Source of the DNA: Neoceratodus forsteri | Taxonomy: Eukaryota; Chordata; Ceratodontiformes; Ceratodontidae | Length of the DNA stretch: 64,000 nt | Reading direction: 5' to 3' | Assembly (NCBI GenBank): GCA_016271365.2 | Contig: CM057456.1 | Coordinates: forward strand, 667,761,501 to 667,825,500 | In this document: positions 33,308 through 44,560 of the stretch, one piece after another | Layout of the letters: each line of letters begins with the position of its first letter | Numbering within the stretch: the first letter of the stretch is position 1 | Position numbers and translations under genes: made by a program | Notes under the pieces: model-generated | What the model was told of the DNA's origin: nothing | Database searches by the model: none | Seen by the model: only the letters and a program-made list of their open reading frames with translations

Positions 33308-33570
33308 CCGAAAGGGAGCCCAGTCCCCGTTGGCATAATGTCTCCACCCTCAAGTTTCTGTTGTCTGCTGAAGGGGTGCCCAATCAACTTCAGCATCATA
33401 CGTCTCCCCCAACAGTCTTTCTTTGTCGACGGGGCACCCAATCCCCATCGGCTTCAGTCCCCCCTTCCCAATTGAATTTGCAAATGGGGAAGCCCACCCC
33501 ATCAGCATAATGTCCCCCAATTTGTTGTCTGCCAAGGGAGGTGCCCAATCCCTTGACTTCTGCCCCACTT
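33308..33570. repeat. Tandem repeat, ~57-bp unit, about five copies
   Basis: Units start with GGG(A/T)GCCCA(G/A)TCCCC-like text and contain AGCATAATGTC(T/C)CCC and TTGTCTGC(T/C)(G/A)A segments. Starts lie at about 33315, 33374, 33431, 33486 and 33537. Unit length shrinks from 59 to about 50 bp along the array. Confidence 0.7.
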
Positions 33571-33890
33571 GGCTACAGCACCCCCAAAAAACACTCAGGT
33601 GGCATGCTTGGAGCCACCCCAGCATACCAAATGTCCCTGGAAAAAAAAAACAGTCCTGCAATTTCTTTTCTTTTTTTAACCCTGTAAAACAGAAAATGGT
33701 CCCTCGTTCAGTCCGTGGCCCCTCCCCCAACCTGCGCCCACCTTCTGCGCACTCTGCCTCACCACATACCCCCCTCACCCCATACTTACCTCCAGAGCCC
33801 AGTGCAATGATCTTCGGTGGACCGGGAACATGTCTGCACTCTTCAAAGCCGACCACGAACTGAAGAAATGCCAGTAAGCTGTATAATGGC
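33571..33890. other. Unassigned stretch
   Basis: C-rich, with an A10 run at 33642-33651. No gene or repeat identified. The 218-codon minus-strand open frame over 33350-34006 crosses tandem repeats and carries no domain. Confidence 0.35.
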
Positions 33891-34670
33891 ATAAATAGCT
33901 TTTTTTTCAAATTTGGTGCACATCTCTGGCATTTTTGGGAATTTTGGCACCACATTTTCAAAAAAGGATTATTGGGATCCCTCCTCATGAATTCAGCCAC
34001 TGTCATGGCTTTATTCTGTCCCCAAAGGTGATTTCGCGGTCACTGTGTGGAATCACCTTTCGGGACTGATTAATGAAACAACAGTACCAGTGTTCATGAG
34101 GTGGGCTCTCAAAAAAACTATGTTGCAAATTTGGTGAAAAAAGTCCAAAAAATGACTGTTTTACAAGTGTGCGTTGTGCAGTTTCCATGCATGCTCATAA
34201 CTTTGTGAATTTGTAATATTTTCACTCCAGATTTTCAACATTGGCATTTTTCCATACCTCCTTATGAACAGTACAGCTGTCATTGTACACATCCTGGCTG
34301 AAATGTATTTTCGCACTTCTAGCGCAGAATAGTGCGATTGCTGTGGGAAATCAGTTTTTGGGGCAGATTAAGAAAATGACAGTGACACTGTACATGAGCA
34401 GAGGTCCTAAAATGCCTATGTTGAAAATCTGGTGATGAAAGTCCACAAAATGACTGTGTTACAAGTGTGCATTACGCAGTTTCCACGCACTCTTGTAACT
34501 TCGCAAATTTGTAATATTTTCATGCCAGATTTGCAACACTGGCATTTTTTCACACCTCCTTATGAACAGTACAGCTGTCATTTTTCACATCCTGGCCAAA
34601 ATGTGTTTTCGCACTTCTGGTGCAGAATAGCCTGGTCGCTGTGAGAAATCAGTGTTTGGGACAGATTAAG
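33891..34670. repeat. ~297-bp tandem satellite, left part
   Basis: About 2.6 units. Landmarks recur at a spacing of ~297-302 bp: GGACTGATTAATGAAAC (34058), GCAGATTAAGAAAATGAC (34363) and GACAGATTAAG (34660), with CCTCCTTATGAACAGTACAGCTGTCATT in each of the two clearer units (34258 and 34556). Interrupted after GATTAAG by a CR1 insertion; the array resumes at 36844. Confidence 0.88.
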
Positions 34671-34674
34671 ATCC

Positions 34675-35008
34675 AGTGAGTGAGAGAGGGGGGGAGTGAA
34701 TAAGCTCAACTGAGCTCTGTCAGGACTGCTGCAGATTTCTTTGAGGGCATAAAAAGGCACCAATGCAGGCAGGGGCCCAGTACAAAGGGGCAGCCTGCAG
34801 TGCCGGGAGAAACAGAATGAGCGAGTGAGAGAGGGGGCGTGAACGAGCTCAACGGAGCTCTGTCGGGACTGCTGCAGATTTGTGGGCAGAAAAAGGTGCC
34901 AACGCAGGCAGGAGCCCTGTACAAAAGGACAGCCTGCAGCGCCGGGAGAAATAGAATGAGCGAGTGAGAGAGGAGGAGTGAGCAAGCTCAACGGAGCTCT
35001 GCCAGGAC
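34675..35008 (+). repeat. Tandem 5' monomers of the CR1 (period ~140 bp, 2.3 copies)
   Basis: GAGTGAGAGAGG recurs at about 34679, 34824 and 34963. Each unit continues with AAGCTCAAC(T/G)GAGCTCTG and ends with CAGCCTGCAG(T/C)GCCGGGAGAAA. The third copy stops after GCCAGGACT. Tandem monomers at the 5' end of a LINE suggest a repeated internal promoter, as known for mouse L1. Confidence 0.8.
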
Positions 35009-35099
35009 TTTACAGTTGACCACCCTGCTGCCCAGGGCGCTCTGTGGTCATATATTACAGTAGGGTCTCTGGGGTGGAGACAAAGCAATGATTGGATAC

Positions 35100-35245
35100 T
35101 TTTAGGATTGCTGTAATAATACAGATTTAGTTGTTCTGTTTCTTTCTCTAACTGAGCTAAGCACTGAGCTATACTGTTAGGATTGCTGTAATAATACATA
35201 TTTATTTGTTCTGTTTATTTCTCTAACAGAGCTGAGTAATACTTG
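35100..35245. repeat. Short tandem duplication (~77 bp) in CR1 5' region
   Basis: TAGGATTGCTGTAATAATAC at about 35104 recurs at about 35180, each followed by TTTGTTCTGTTT- or GTTGTTCTGTTT-like text and TTTCTCTAAC. A third partial TAGGATTGCTACAGTAATAC occurs near 35343. Confidence 0.75.
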
Positions 35246-35889
35246 GAGTGCAATAGGATTTCTAACTGGGCTAAGTGAAACTATATGAGAGCTGAGAACA
35301 AAAAGTATGGTAGCTGAGGGGTGAAAAACAGACAAGGAGGCTTTAGGATTGCTACAGTAATACAGCATCTAACGGATGAGATTTGAGACTGAATTAATCC
35401 GGTTGGCAAGGGGGCAGTAGGAGGACTAGTGTGGGGGGGGACCAGGAATTTGAGTAAATAGGGGCCTAACAGTTGAAGTAGGGTACAGAAGCTGGGACTA
35501 AGAGCCCATAAGATAAGACGGGGGCCAAAATGGGGCAGGTGCCACATGTCAATAGGGTGGGCATCTTTGGAAGGGTGGTGGGGTGTACAGGGTGTGGGTC
35601 TGCCATGATCCTGGACTGGGCTTGGAGGATGGGGAGGTGTATGGTCTGTAGATGACTGGCTAGTTTGAGGGAGGAACTGTGGAGGTTAGGGAGGAGTCTA
35701 AGTGGTAGGGCAGATGAATACGGTAGGCATCCTGGCTGGGGGGGATAGGGGATGATAAGGGAGGATGGAGGAAGAACAACCAAGGACTGAAACCAACCTC
35801 AGTATCAGAGGCACTAGCAGAAAAGAGAGGAGAAGAGAGGAGATGCCCAAGGTGAGGGGGGACCTCCTGATGGGAGAGGAAGAGACCAT

Positions 35890-36790
35890 GAGGAGTCGCA
35901 GATTATACCAAATTGGGGGCAGTGGTGGACAAAGAGGATGGATGGGAAAAACTGCAGGGGAACCTAACCAAACTAGAGACATGGTCGGTGGAGTGGCAGC
36001 TAGGATTCAACACAAAGAAGTGTAAGGTGATGCACTTCGGGGCTAAGAACCAGAAAAGGGACTACTGGTTGGGGATCACAGAGGAGGAGAAGGACCTAGA
36101 GGTGTTGATAACTAGGAGCTTGAACAACTCGACCCAGTGCAGGAGAGCAGCAGTGAAGGCAAACAGGATGCTGTGGTGCATTTCAAGGGGGTTCTCGTCC
36201 AGACACAGGGATGTGATCCTACCTCTCTCTAGAGATCATTGGTCAGACCGCACCTAGAGTACTGTGTGCAATACTGGAGGCCATACCTGAGGAGAGATAC
36301 AAAGTTACTGGAGGAGGTGCATAGGAGGGCAACAAAAATGTTAAAGGGGATGGAAGGAAAGGAATATGAAGTTAGGCTGAAGGAGTTGAACATGTACACA
36401 CTGGAGGAGAGGAGGGATAGGGGGGATATGATTGAACCGTTTATATACCTGAAGGGGTAAATTAATCTAGCACCAAGAGGGTGTTTAAACTGAGGAGTAG
36501 AAGAGAGACGAGGGGGCATGGACTAAGGTTGGAAGGGGAACATTTCAAGAGGGAAATGAGGAGGCACTACTTCTCTGAGAGGGTGGTGTCTAGTTGGAAT
36601 GCGTTGCCAGAGGGGGTGGTAACATGTAGGACAGTCAATGGCATTAAGAAGGAGTGGGATAAAGCAAGAGGAAGAGTCAGGGGGCAGGGGCTGGGACAAG
36701 TGGGGGAGGGACTGTGGGGGAGGAAGCTGGGGCAGCTGCAGTCTAGGGAGCTAGCTGCACACTCGGGCAGACTTACATAGACCAATTGGT
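35890..36790 (+). pseudogene. CR1 RT C-terminal fragment inside the satellite insertion
   Basis: Reads GVADYTKLGAVVDKEDGW (about 35896) in place of the usual F-A-D-D-T-K. It continues LETWSVEWQLGFNTKKCKVM and EEEKDLEVLITRSLNNSTQC, then PHLEYCVQYWRPYLRRDTKL (about 36249), RRATKMLKGMEGKEYEVRLK, LEERRDRGDMIEPFIYLKG, and FSERVVSSWNALPEGVV (about 36571). These are the standard CR1 RT C-terminal blocks. Few frame breaks (near 36235 and 36459) make it the best-preserved CR1 fragment here. Confidence 0.88.
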
Positions 36791-36843
36791 GTGTTCTGCT
36801 GGCAGATTCGTATGTTCATATGTTCATATGTATGTTCGTATGT

Positions 36844-37545
36844 AAAATCACAGTGACTCCATGAGCAGACATCCTAAAATGCCTATGTTGAAAATTTGGT
36901 GACAAAAGTCCATAAAATGACTGTGTTACAAGCGTACATTGTACAGTTTTCACGCACCCTCACAACTTCGCAAATGTGTAGTATTTTCACTCCAGATTTT
37001 CAACATTGGCATTTTTCAGACCTCCTTATGAACAGTACAGCTGTCATTTTTCACATCATGCCCCAAATATGCGTTAACACATCTGGCGCGGAATAGCGCA
37101 GTTGCTCTGGGATATCAATGTTCGGGACAGATTAAGAAAATCATAGTGACAGTCTTCATGAGCACAGGTCACAAAATGCCTATGTTGAAAATTTGGTGAA
37201 ATAATTCCACTAAATGACTGTGTTACGCGCATGCGTTGCGCAGTTTCCCCGTACGCTCAGAAGTGTGAGCATTTTTAATATTTTCACTACAAATTTTCAA
37301 CATTGCCATCTCTTCACACCTCCCTATGAATGGTACAGCTGTCATTCTTCACATGCTGCCTGATCTGTGTTTTCATACAACTGGCACACAATGGCACGGT
37401 TGCTGTGGGAACTCAAAGTTCGGGACAAATTGACAAAATCACAGTGCCACTGTTCATGAGAAGAGGTCCCAAATGCTTTCATGATGTGGGGGTCACAAAA
37501 TGGCCATGCTCAAAATTTGTACTGCAAATACCAACAAACACCCGG
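36844..37545. repeat. ~297-bp tandem satellite, right part
   Basis: Landmarks GACAGATTAAGAAAATC (37126) and GACAAATTGACAAAATC (37423), plus three TTCATGAG or CCATGAG starts, show about 2.3 further units. The array fades after TGCAAATACCAACAAACACC. Confidence 0.85.
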
Positions 37546-37588
37546 GGCATTAGGGTTTCTAACCATAACGTCCCACCCTGTACAAAAT

Positions 37589-37892
37589 GACAGGCATCAG
37601 GGGTGTGCCTTTGGATTGCCGATGGTAATGCTCATGCCATTCCACCCCCACCCCACCACTCTACAGCCAGTGACAGGCATCGAGGTGTGCCTTGGACTCT
37701 TTGGCCCCAGAGTTCACCCCATTCTCCTATACTGCACCTAATTCAGAGTATGTCCTTATGGAGTGGGGTAACTGTAAAGACAAACACCCCAAGGCACACC
37801 TCAGCACGTGTCGGTGTCTGCTGGATAGGGTGAAGTGAAATGGCATGAACGTTATGGGCGACAACCCAAACGCATACCCCAATGCCTGTCCA
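37589..37892. repeat. Imperfect long inverted repeat with embedded direct repeats
   Basis: The left arm begins GACAGGCATCAGGGGTGTG (37589), with a direct second copy GACAGGCATCGAGGTGTG (about 37672). The right arm (about 37767-37890) is the inverse: ...CCCCAAGGCACACCTCAGCACGTGTC and ...ACCCCAATGCCTGTC. CTCATGCCATTCCACCC on the left pairs with the inverse of AGTGAAATGGCATGAACG on the right. Arms are ~125-135 bp with a loop of ~45 bp. It looks like inverted units of an ~84-bp repeat or a foldback element. Confidence 0.7.
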
Positions 37893-37899
37893 TCTCTGC

Positions 37900-38777
37900 A
37901 GGGTGAAGGTGGGGTTGGCATGAAGTTTAATGCTTCACTGCCATTCCTATTCTGCATCTGTCTAACTCCTGCATTTTCATTGCTAATACCAGCAAGCAAA
38001 CATGCTTGTTTCCCTTTACTTCTGCTTCTTCCCCCTCCCCTGCACTGTTCCTTCCCCAATACTCTTTTCCTCCTCATCTGCTCTCTGTCTCCCTGCCTTC
38101 TTTGTTTCTGGTTGCTGTTGTCTGCGCATGTCTTACATTTTTGGGTGAATGCTGTGGTTATCTATATACACCTATTCAAGGGCACCATACAGTCAAAACC
38201 ATTTTCTGCTTCGAAAGGGCTGCTCATGATTCAGTTTAAAAGCTTTTTACTGCACTCCAGCTCTTCCCATCCTCGTGTCGCAACTGGAAACAAGCTTCAG
38301 CTTGGTGTGCCTTCCTGGTTAAACATATTCCCCTTTACCTTTCTGCTGATGTCACCAAATTTTATTTCTAATCTCATTTTACTCGATTCATTTTACTCCT
38401 GGCTGCCAATATACATCTCTCAAAGCTGCTCTCATTCTGCCCATAGCAGTATACTTATACTACCTCTAATTCAGTTCCTTTGTGGGGCTGCCACTCCATT
38501 TCTTGCCATCAGTTCTGGGGTGTGACATCATCCCGGAGCACTCCTCCACATTCCCAACATCGAACCATCAGTTGTTCTGCTTCGAGTCCATTGCTCAGGT
38601 TCTTGTCACTGCAGTCCAATTCATTCGGAATAGTGTCTCCTTGCTTACTCCCTCCTATGCCACTGCCTTCTACTTGTTTTTCTGTCAGTATTCAGCATTT
38701 CATTTTTTATGTCATACCATTCCATATTTTCATCCAAGGTTTTTTTGTCCTGCACATCCAGAACCTCAGTCTTACAA
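37900..38777. other. Unassigned stretch with a SINE/LINE tail remnant
   Basis: Pyrimidine-rich, and the open frame at 37845-38525 is low complexity. At 38274-38325 GTCGCAACTGGAAACAAGCT and GTGTGCCTTCCTGGTTAAA repeat the tail of the MIR-like SINEs, so a 5'-truncated SINE or partner LINE end lies here. Confidence 0.5.
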
Positions 38778-38798
38778 CACCAAAACAAGGGTGGGGAG

Positions 38799-38806
38799 TC
38801 ACGTGA
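38799..38806. promoter_or_regulatory. Palindromic E-box TCACGTGA at the 5' end of LINE 2
   Basis: TCACGTGA lies 9-16 bp into the element. It is a perfect E-box palindrome of the type bound by bHLH-zip factors. Several vertebrate L1/Tx1 LINEs begin with similar text, so it may belong to the internal promoter. Function is inferred. Confidence 0.45.
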
Positions 38807-38941
38807 TGCGGGACACGGAATAGCAGCTTCTCCGTGCGTTCTGACCTGCCATCCGTTAATTCTGCGATTACATCATTTTCAGGAGGCTTAAACCACAATT
38901 GTTACATCGGGTACAGAGGAGAACCTGTGCCCTCACCTTAG

Positions 38942-39808
38942 ATGGAGTCGGAAATGAAGAAATTGCCCCCTAAGCATACTCCTCCCGCGACCCCTGAAAA
39001 AGCGGTGAAGAAATCTAAGGCCTCTGCATCAGCGTTAATGCAAGCGGCCGGCGAGCATAATGTTTCAGATGAACCCCTCACTCTGGCGCGGGTTTTGGAA
39101 GAAATCAGGCGCTGGGGAGTCAACAGTGCAGGATATAGCGAGGGAGTTAAGAACATCAACGTCGCCGTTGAGGATCTAGCTGGCAAAGTTTCAGATAATG
39201 AGGCCCATATCAAATCACTAGAAGGGAAAGAAGAAAAAACGAATGAGAAAGTGAACCTGTTGTCCCAGCGTATACATAAATTAGAGCTGAAGGTCGAAGA
39301 CCTGGAGGGCCGGAGCTGGCGTAATAATGTTGTGGTTATTGGATTGCCACAAAAAGCAGAAGCCCAAAACCCGATTGTGTTTGCCCAGAAACTAACAGAG
39401 AGAATTGCCGGGCCCTCACCCTTCGGATCTGCATACATAGTAGAGAGGGCTCATAGAGCTTTCACGCCAGTTCCATCACCTGATCACCCACCGAGGCCTT
39501 TTATTATTAAGTTTTTGAATTACCAAGAGAGGCAATCACTCATCGACAAGGCAAGAGAAGACAAAGACATCTTCTGGGGGGGCTCTAAAATTAGAATAGT
39601 GCAAGACTTGCCACTCTCAGTAAGGCAGAAAAGGGCAGCCTATCACCCACTGGTTAAAAAGCTTATAGCTGCTGGCATCAAATTCCGCATGGGCTATTCA
39701 GTAAGATTTCAAGTTTTCATTCTAAACGAATGGAAGTCCTTTGAATCTCATGAAACAGCCTTGATGGCATTGCGTGATGCTCTCCCTGCATTATTCAAAG
39801 ATCCGTGA
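38942..39808 (+). CDS. L1/Tx1-type LINE 2 ORF1 protein (288 aa, intact)
   Basis: RNA-binding chaperone of the LINE ribonucleoprotein. The frame is uninterrupted from the ATG 151 bp after the element start. A Lys/Pro/Ala-rich N-terminus (about residues 1-40) is followed by a charged, heptad-rich coiled coil (about 60-125, including GKVSDNEAHIKSLEGKEEK). An RRM-like domain opens with WRNNVVVIGLPQKAEAQNP (about 131) and contains YIVERAHRAFTP (about 165). The C-terminal domain holds RPFIIKFLNYQERQSLIDKA and GYSVRFQVFILNEWKSF. The R-AH-R motif is the transposase_22 signature. Length is a little under mammalian L1 ORF1p. No stop, shift or missing block was seen, so this protein could still be made if transcribed. 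Confidence 0.9.
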   Translation: MESEMKKLPPKHTPPATPEKAVKKSKASASALMQAAGEHNVSDEPLTLARVLEEIRRWGVNSAGYSEGVKNINVAVEDLAGKVSDNEAHIKSLEGKEEKTNEKVNLLSQRIHKLELKVEDLEGRSWRNNVVVIGLPQKAEAQNPIVFAQKLTERIAGPSPFGSAYIVERAHRAFTPVPSPDHPPRPFIIKFLNYQERQSLIDKAREDKDIFWGGSKIRIVQDLPLSVRQKRAAYHPLVKKLIAAGIKFRMGYSVRFQVFILNEWKSFESHETALMALRDALPALFKDP

Positions 39809-39814
39809 ATGGTG

Positions 39815-40800
39815 GGCTATATCGAGTAGAGATCTAGAGTGTGGAATTCGCCAGGTGATGTGGGACTGTGAAACAATATATGGAGCCATGGAGCAGAGGA
39901 ACTAGTAGGGAAGTTATCATTTTGGTTTTACTTTCTGCCCTGGCTTGATGTCTTCACTTGCATATAACGAGGAGTGCCCTCCGCAGGCATTATTTTATAT
40001 TTAGCCAACCTGACATGCTATCTCTAGGAGACTGGGGATATTTGATGTAGCTGGATGAAAGCTTGTACTTTAACACTGGATCCTCGGCATAATCAGTTCT
40101 TCTTATTTTTGTTTTTTCTATTGCACGGTATTTGAGGGCCCAAAGACTATGATGGACCACATTGTAATGTTAACTGGTTATAATTTTATCATAATTATTT
40201 TGATAGGAGTTAATATTTGTGAGTAAATTACATGCCTTAAACAGGTTTGAAACACTAAACCTGCTAATTAAATCGGGCCCCGTTCGGGCTATCGATCAAC
40301 ATGGTTCTATTTGGACCCCCCCTGGGGTAGGAGAAGAATATCTACCCTCTAGCAGAATTAGGCAGGTGGTGTTGAAATATTGGCTACATTTTCACTCTTT
40401 GCTACTGTTTGTTTAATAATAAGAATTTTCTGACTCACCGATATATGGAATAAGCCCAAGGACAACATTAGTTTTATTTTAGATTTATTTGTTTATACAA
40501 TATGAATATAGTTATGGATGAAAGGACTTTGTCATAAAAGATGGGAGGATGGCTGGGGGTGAGGACGGACTCAAAGCTAAGTGGGCTGGTGTCATGGGCG
40601 TAAAAAACATGGTTCCTGTTGGGGAGGAGAAGGTTTGGTTTTGAGGATTTGTATTAGGAGATGGGGAGTAGAGAGGGGTGAGGGGTGGGTTTTTTCTCGT
40701 TATGGGGTTTATGGAGGTGAGTTATAGGTTTCTAGGGGAGGGACACAAGGTTGCTGGTTTTACCATGACTCATTTTGCAGAGATCGGGTCATTTAAGCGT
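39815..40800 (+). other. Inter-ORF spacer of LINE 2
   Basis: About 1.0 kb without recognisable domains between ORF1 and the endonuclease. It could include the start of ORF2 (a frame opens at 40678) but no motif is visible before about 40830. Confidence 0.45.
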
Positions 40801-40809
40801 AGCATCATT

Positions 40810-43800
40810 AATAAATCTGAATGGGTTGGATACCGGATTAATTTCCTTACATGGAGCGTTAAAGGGGTTAGCTTAGAATCCAAGCAATGCAGGATACTGA
40901 AATATATTGAGGCTATGAAGGCAAAGTAATATTTTGCAAGAAACCCACTTACTTCACAAAGAAGCCGGTAGTATGAGAATGCTGCAAATAGGTGAAGTTT
41001 TCTCCTCCCAAGGTAACACACAGAGTAGGGGGGTTATGATATTAGTACACAGATCAGTACCTTTCTTCTCCCAAAAGGTAGTCCGGGATAAGTAAGGTAG
41101 ATATGTGTTAGTGAAAGGAAAACTACTAAATATGGAAATTCTATGAGGGGCAGTATATGGGCCCAATACGGATCATCATGATTTTTTGGTGAATCTACTA
41201 AAGGCTTTGCAACCATTCAGTCAACTACCCATGATTTTGGGAGGGGATTTCAATATAGCACTTGACCCCCTTTTGGATAAATCCTCCAGGTCCCATCTAT
41301 ATTCAACCCCTGCCTCGTGTGCCTTCAATGATCTTGTAGACCAATTGGGCTTGGCGGATGTTTGGAGGGTGCTCCACCCCGAGACTAGAGAATACACTTT
41401 CTTTTCTCCTATTCAGGGTTCGGGCTCCCGAATTGATTATATATTTTCCTCACGTACCTTGCTTAAAGGAGTTTTTGGCTCTGAGATTAGGGCAGCCCCA
41501 CTCTCAGATCACTCTGCGGTGGAGGTTACTTTTTCCTTTCCCTCCCTCATAAGAAAAGGTAATAGATGGAAAGTAAACAATCAACTTCTGAGAATGCCCA
41601 AGGTAGTCTCATCGTTGATGAAACAGATAGAAGAGTTTATTGAGGTTAATATGAAGGACAATGTCCGTCCAGATATTTTCTGGTGTGCATTCAAGGCCTA
41701 CATAAGAGGTCTATTGATTAGTCAAGCCACTAATAGGAAAAAGGAAATAGAGGTTACTATGTTGGATTTATTAAGTCAAATTAGGTCATTAGAATCGAGA
41801 TGATTTCCAATCCTCGTGAAGAGGTTCAAGTGAACTTAATCAAGACTAGGAGGCGTATCTTAGAATGCTGGGGATCAAGCTGAATTAGCTATAATCAAAA
41901 CCAAAGCTAGGTACATAGATCAAGGAGAAATCGGGAAGTTCTTGGCCAGGCGTATTGCACAGTTAGAGCATCACGTCTGATTGAAGGAATCATTCCGAGG
42001 AAGATGGGAGTATTAAGACCACTCCTGAGGATATGGTTCTAATTTTCGGAAATACTATGAATCCCTGTACAGCGGTATGTATTCACCCCTCCTCATTCCA
42101 ATCCTGTCATTTCTGGAGCGTCTTCCACTTCCCAGATTAGATGAGCTAGATTATGGATCTCTCATTGCTGATATAATGCAGGGAAATAGAAGCAGCTATT
42201 AAAGATCTACCAGTAGATAAAACCCCAGGCCCAGATGGGTTTACGCCTAATTTTTATAAAACATTCTCCTCCAAACTGACGCCCTTATTGTTTAGTTTGT
42301 TCAGATATATTCTATCTGGGGTGGAAGTAGATAAAACGATTTTGGAGGCACTTATAGTCTTGATTCCTAAACCAAATAAACCACCAGAAAAGCCCGCCAG
42401 CTATAGACCTATCTCCCTGTTAAATTACGATGTTAAGATCTTGGCTAAAATATTGGCAAAAGAATTAACAAAGTATTGCCCAAATTGATAGGAGCTGAAC
42501 AAGTAGGATTTATGAAGGGTGGTCGTCTGCTGACCATTTTAGGACATTGGCACATGTCTTTTCGACCTCGAGGATCCAATCACCCGATAGCGTTGGTCTC
42601 CTTGGATGCGAAAAGGCTTTTGATAGGGTGCACTGGGCATATCTATTTTTGGTTATGGACAGATTTGGATTTCCAACGAAATTTGTGGATTGGGTTAAGG
42701 CACTGTACTCTAATCCTTCCGCTAGAGTTATGTGTAATGGGGCGGTGTCAGCTCCTTTTAATTTGCAGGCTGGTACTAGACAAGGTTGCCCTTTATCCCC
42801 TCTTTTATTTAATTTATATTTGGAACCTCTGATAAGGTGTATAGTGGCATCCACTGAAATCAAAGGGATTAAAGTTAATGGCCAAATCATTAAAGTCACA
42901 GCGTATGCAGATGATTTACTAATCTACATTTTGAAGCCTAATAATACAATTCCGAATTTATTAAAGGTGATACAAAATTTCAGCATACTAGCGAATTACA
43001 AACTGAATCAAGATAAAACGGTCGTCTTCCCCCTCAATAATAGGGTATTCAAAAAAGAGGTCGAAGACTTGGGCTTGCAGTGGAGTTCGAAATCCCTTCA
43101 TTATTTAGGTTTGTATTTGATGAAAGAAGCTGAGCAGCTTCGTCAATTTGGACTCTTTAGTCCGTGATATAGAACTGGACATGAGAAGGTGGGCCCAACT
43201 CCACTGTCGTTATGGGGCAGAATAAATATTGTTAAAATGAATATATTCCTAGACATTTCTACCCCTTAGTGCGCTGAATGTTTGGATCCCCTTATCATGG
43301 TTCACTAAACTTCATAGCAAAATTGCGGATTTTGTGTGGGGTTATAAGAAAGCTAGAATGTCTTACTCTAAATTAGCAGCTCCTAAAATGTTGGGCGGGT
43401 TGAAATTACCTCAATTTGCTCTTTACTTTTGGGCAACACATGTTAACAGGTATGGTAGATGGGTCTATTCATCGGACAGTTCCCCTGCTGCAGACTACGT
43501 TCCATTCTGGGTAGAACTCGAACTAAATCTTATTAAGTGTTCTGGTCTTAATCCAAAGGCCTTACCCTATGTCACTGGTAGATTATTACCATTGTCACTA
43601 AAAATTCTCCATTGGGCTTTCTCTACAGTTCATAATCAGCTTTGCAATTTCCTGAAATATGACCAGACTAAAGATTGGGCTCAACCTATTATAGGTAACC
43701 CCCGATGGCTAATAGGAAATAGAACCATCAGGTATAATTGGCTGTCTTTGCCTGGGGATGGTTCCTTAAAAGAGTTCCTTAATAATGAAGGGAGTCTCCT

Positions 43801-44560
43801 TTCAACCATTGAGCTAATTAATAAATACGGGCTATCTATGAAAGACAGCTTTAAGATTTATCAATTGCAATATTTATTAGCTCAAAGTATTGGTCCAGGT
43901 TTGGCTGGCCTGGCCCGTATACCATTTTGGATGGATCTTGGACCGCTGATAGGAACTTCCCAGGCTATTTCCAAAATTTACCAAGTCTTGTTCCACTGGG
44001 CATTTTCAGGGAAGGTGGCTCCGTCCTCATACTGGGCCAGAATTTTTCCTATCGCCACATTAGATTGGCCGCAGATTTGGCAGAATTGCCATAAATTCAT
44101 TCGGCAAGACTGCCTGAGACTTATACAATTTAAAGTCCTACACAACATCTATTATTCCCCCCAAAAGTTGGCAGATTTAAAACTGGCAGAAGATTCTAAA
44201 TGTTATAGGTGTGGTCAGGAAGGCGGAGATTTTAATGCATGTTTTTTGGCAATGCTCCAAAATTACTCCATTATGGAATGAAATAAAAGTAAGGTTAATC
44301 TATTATTAGGGTTAGAGAAGCTGTTTTGTCCAGAGGTTTGTTTATTGGGAGACATGTCAGGTGTCTCAGTTAAACTGAGAAATTTCATATGGCCCTTGAT
44401 TTCCATCACGGTGAAAAGGCTAGTTCTTAAACACTGGAAGGATCATGAAGATCACTCCAGCTTGAATGGGTAGCGGGTCTTCTCACAAGCCTTAGAATTG
44501 AGAGGATGATAGCAGTTTGCACAATCAACTACCCCTATTTGAAAAATCTGGTCCCCTTGC
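40810..44560 (+). pseudogene. L1/Tx1-type LINE 2 ORF2 (endonuclease-RT), broken by several frameshifts
   Basis: Endonuclease: INFLTWSVKGVSLESKQCRI (about 40837), a shift near 40929, ILQETHLLHKEAGS, a YGPN block near 41157, ILGGDFNIALDPLLDKS (about 41237), SRIDYIFSSRTLLKG, and PLSDHSAVEVTFSF (about 41500). RT: KTPGPDGFTPNFYKTF (about 42221), ASYRPISLLNYDVKILAKIL, a stop near 42486, EQVGFMKGGR, an F-D-R-V-H palm block near 42616 after a shift, [18 protein letters not shown] (about 42776), and TAYADDLLIYIL with the catalytic A-D-D (about 42898). The C-terminal part includes CYRCGQEGGDF (about 44200), the cysteine motif. All catalytic blocks are readable but in different frames, so only inactive fragments could be translated. 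Confidence 0.88.

Larger units (their letters stand above)
34671..36843 (+). mobile_element. Internally deleted CR1 inserted in the satellite
   Basis: The flanking satellite reads ...GATTAAG| and |AAAATCACAG..., which joins exactly as in neighbouring units (GATTAAGAAAAT). The insertion therefore caused no visible duplication or deletion, as is common for CR1. It begins with tandem monomers, continues through purine-rich 5' sequence, and jumps directly to the RT around the catalytic motif. It ends in an (ATGTTCAT)-type tail at 36809-36842. The endonuclease and the N-terminal half of the RT are absent. Confidence 0.85.

Noticed and set aside
33308..33570. Possible CRISPR-like array
   Set aside because: Units are contiguous and degenerate with no unique spacers between identical repeats. 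The context is a vertebrate tandem repeat.
33350..34006. 218-codon minus-strand frame
   Set aside because: Overlaps tandem repeats and an A-run, and has no recognisable domain.
37845..38525. 226-codon plus-strand frame with hydrophobic stretches
   Set aside because: Pyrimidine-rich sequence gives Leu/Ser/Phe-rich frames that mimic membrane proteins. It includes a SINE/LINE tail and has no homologous motif.
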